Source: Mycolicibacterium elephantis DSM 44368
Lineage (GTDB): Bacteria; Actinomycetota; Actinomycetes; Mycobacteriales; Mycobacteriaceae
DNA: 64,000 bases
NCBI RefSeq assembly: GCF_004014805.1
Contig: NZ_ATDN01000005.1
Coordinates: forward strand, 62,001-126,000
Reading direction: 5' to 3'
Of this stretch, positions 64,000 to 64,000 are shown piece after piece (the stretch's first letter is position 1; every line of letters begins with the position of its first letter). The notes below the pieces were generated by a model. The model was not told the origin of the DNA. It searched no databases and saw only the letters and a list, made by a program, of their open reading frames with translations. Made by a program: the position numbers and the translations under genes.

Positions 64000-64000
64000 T

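Overview
This window is high-GC actinobacterial DNA from a mycobacterium, probably a fast-growing or environmental species (Mycolicibacterium-like). From about 20 kb rightwards the gene order follows, in inverted orientation, the M. tuberculosis block Rv1257c to Rv1287 as I remember it. In window order this is an Rrf2 regulator, cysQ, cysNC, cysD, beta-carbonic anhydrase, oppBCDA, an SbcC-like ATPase, an SbcD-like nuclease, a SixA-like phosphatase, lprC, lprB, two ABC exporters, an Rv1264-type adenylyl cyclase, an amidase, a HIT protein, a deazaflavin nitroreductase, UdgB, Tap, a LuxR regulator and a GlcD-like oxidase. There are no rRNA genes and no complete tRNA genes.

Layout. (1) 1-1,760 is the right end of an integrated mobile element: a partial excisionase, a tyrosine integrase, candidate integrase arm sites, and the 3' end of a tRNA gene marking the junction with the chromosome. 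(2) 2-12.4 kb holds a KstD/fumarate-reductase-like flavoprotein, the CotH / DUF4956 / VTC-domain operon, a large fusion of a FAD oxidoreductase with a TTC38/StaR-like repeat domain, two broken small enzymes, an SDR and a small secreted His/Pro-rich peptide. (3) 12.4-20 kb holds a low-GC leader region, an exported Ala-rich repeat protein with an acidic tail, an F420-type oxidoreductase, two VOC proteins, a NarL-type two-component operon ending in a DUF4097-like membrane protein, and a GNAT acetyltransferase. (4) 20-25.2 kb is the sulfate-assimilation operon cysD-cysNC-cysQ with a downstream Rrf2 regulator, plus a thioesterase and a carbonic anhydrase. (5) 25.3-33.7 kb holds an OmpR-type two-component pair preceded by two small paralogous exported proteins, then the divergent oppBCDA peptide-import operon. 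(6) 33.7-44.5 kb holds a frameshifted hydrolase, an SbcCD-like pair, a histidine phosphatase, lipoproteins LprB and LprC, and a heterodimeric ABC exporter whose second subunit carries an in-frame palindromic insertion. (7) 44.5-52.5 kb holds a molybdopterin oxidoreductase, a possible RHH-type protein, AIM24, dtd, and a copper regulon in which two copies of one operator precede a methyltransferase and a CopZ/CopA-type pair. (8) 52.5-64 kb holds the cyclase, a deoxyinosine glycosylase, a disrupted amidase, HIT, a nitroreductase, a luciferase-like oxidoreductase, UdgB, Tap, LuxR and the GlcD-like oxidase.

Two themes deserve attention. First, several genes contain single-base frame disruptions, some in compensating pairs and several at short base runs: cotH, the VTC gene, a PPOX-family gene, an alpha/beta hydrolase and amiB2. 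This suggests either residual indel errors in the assembly or real decay. Second, inverted repeats are numerous: a perfect 27-bp-arm hairpin, a sequence-related hairpin 12 kb away, and a 57-bp palindrome inserted in frame inside an ABC transporter gene. The most interesting possible new biology is the FAD-TTC38 fusion, the putatively copper-controlled methyltransferase, and the two small exported proteins next to a two-component system.
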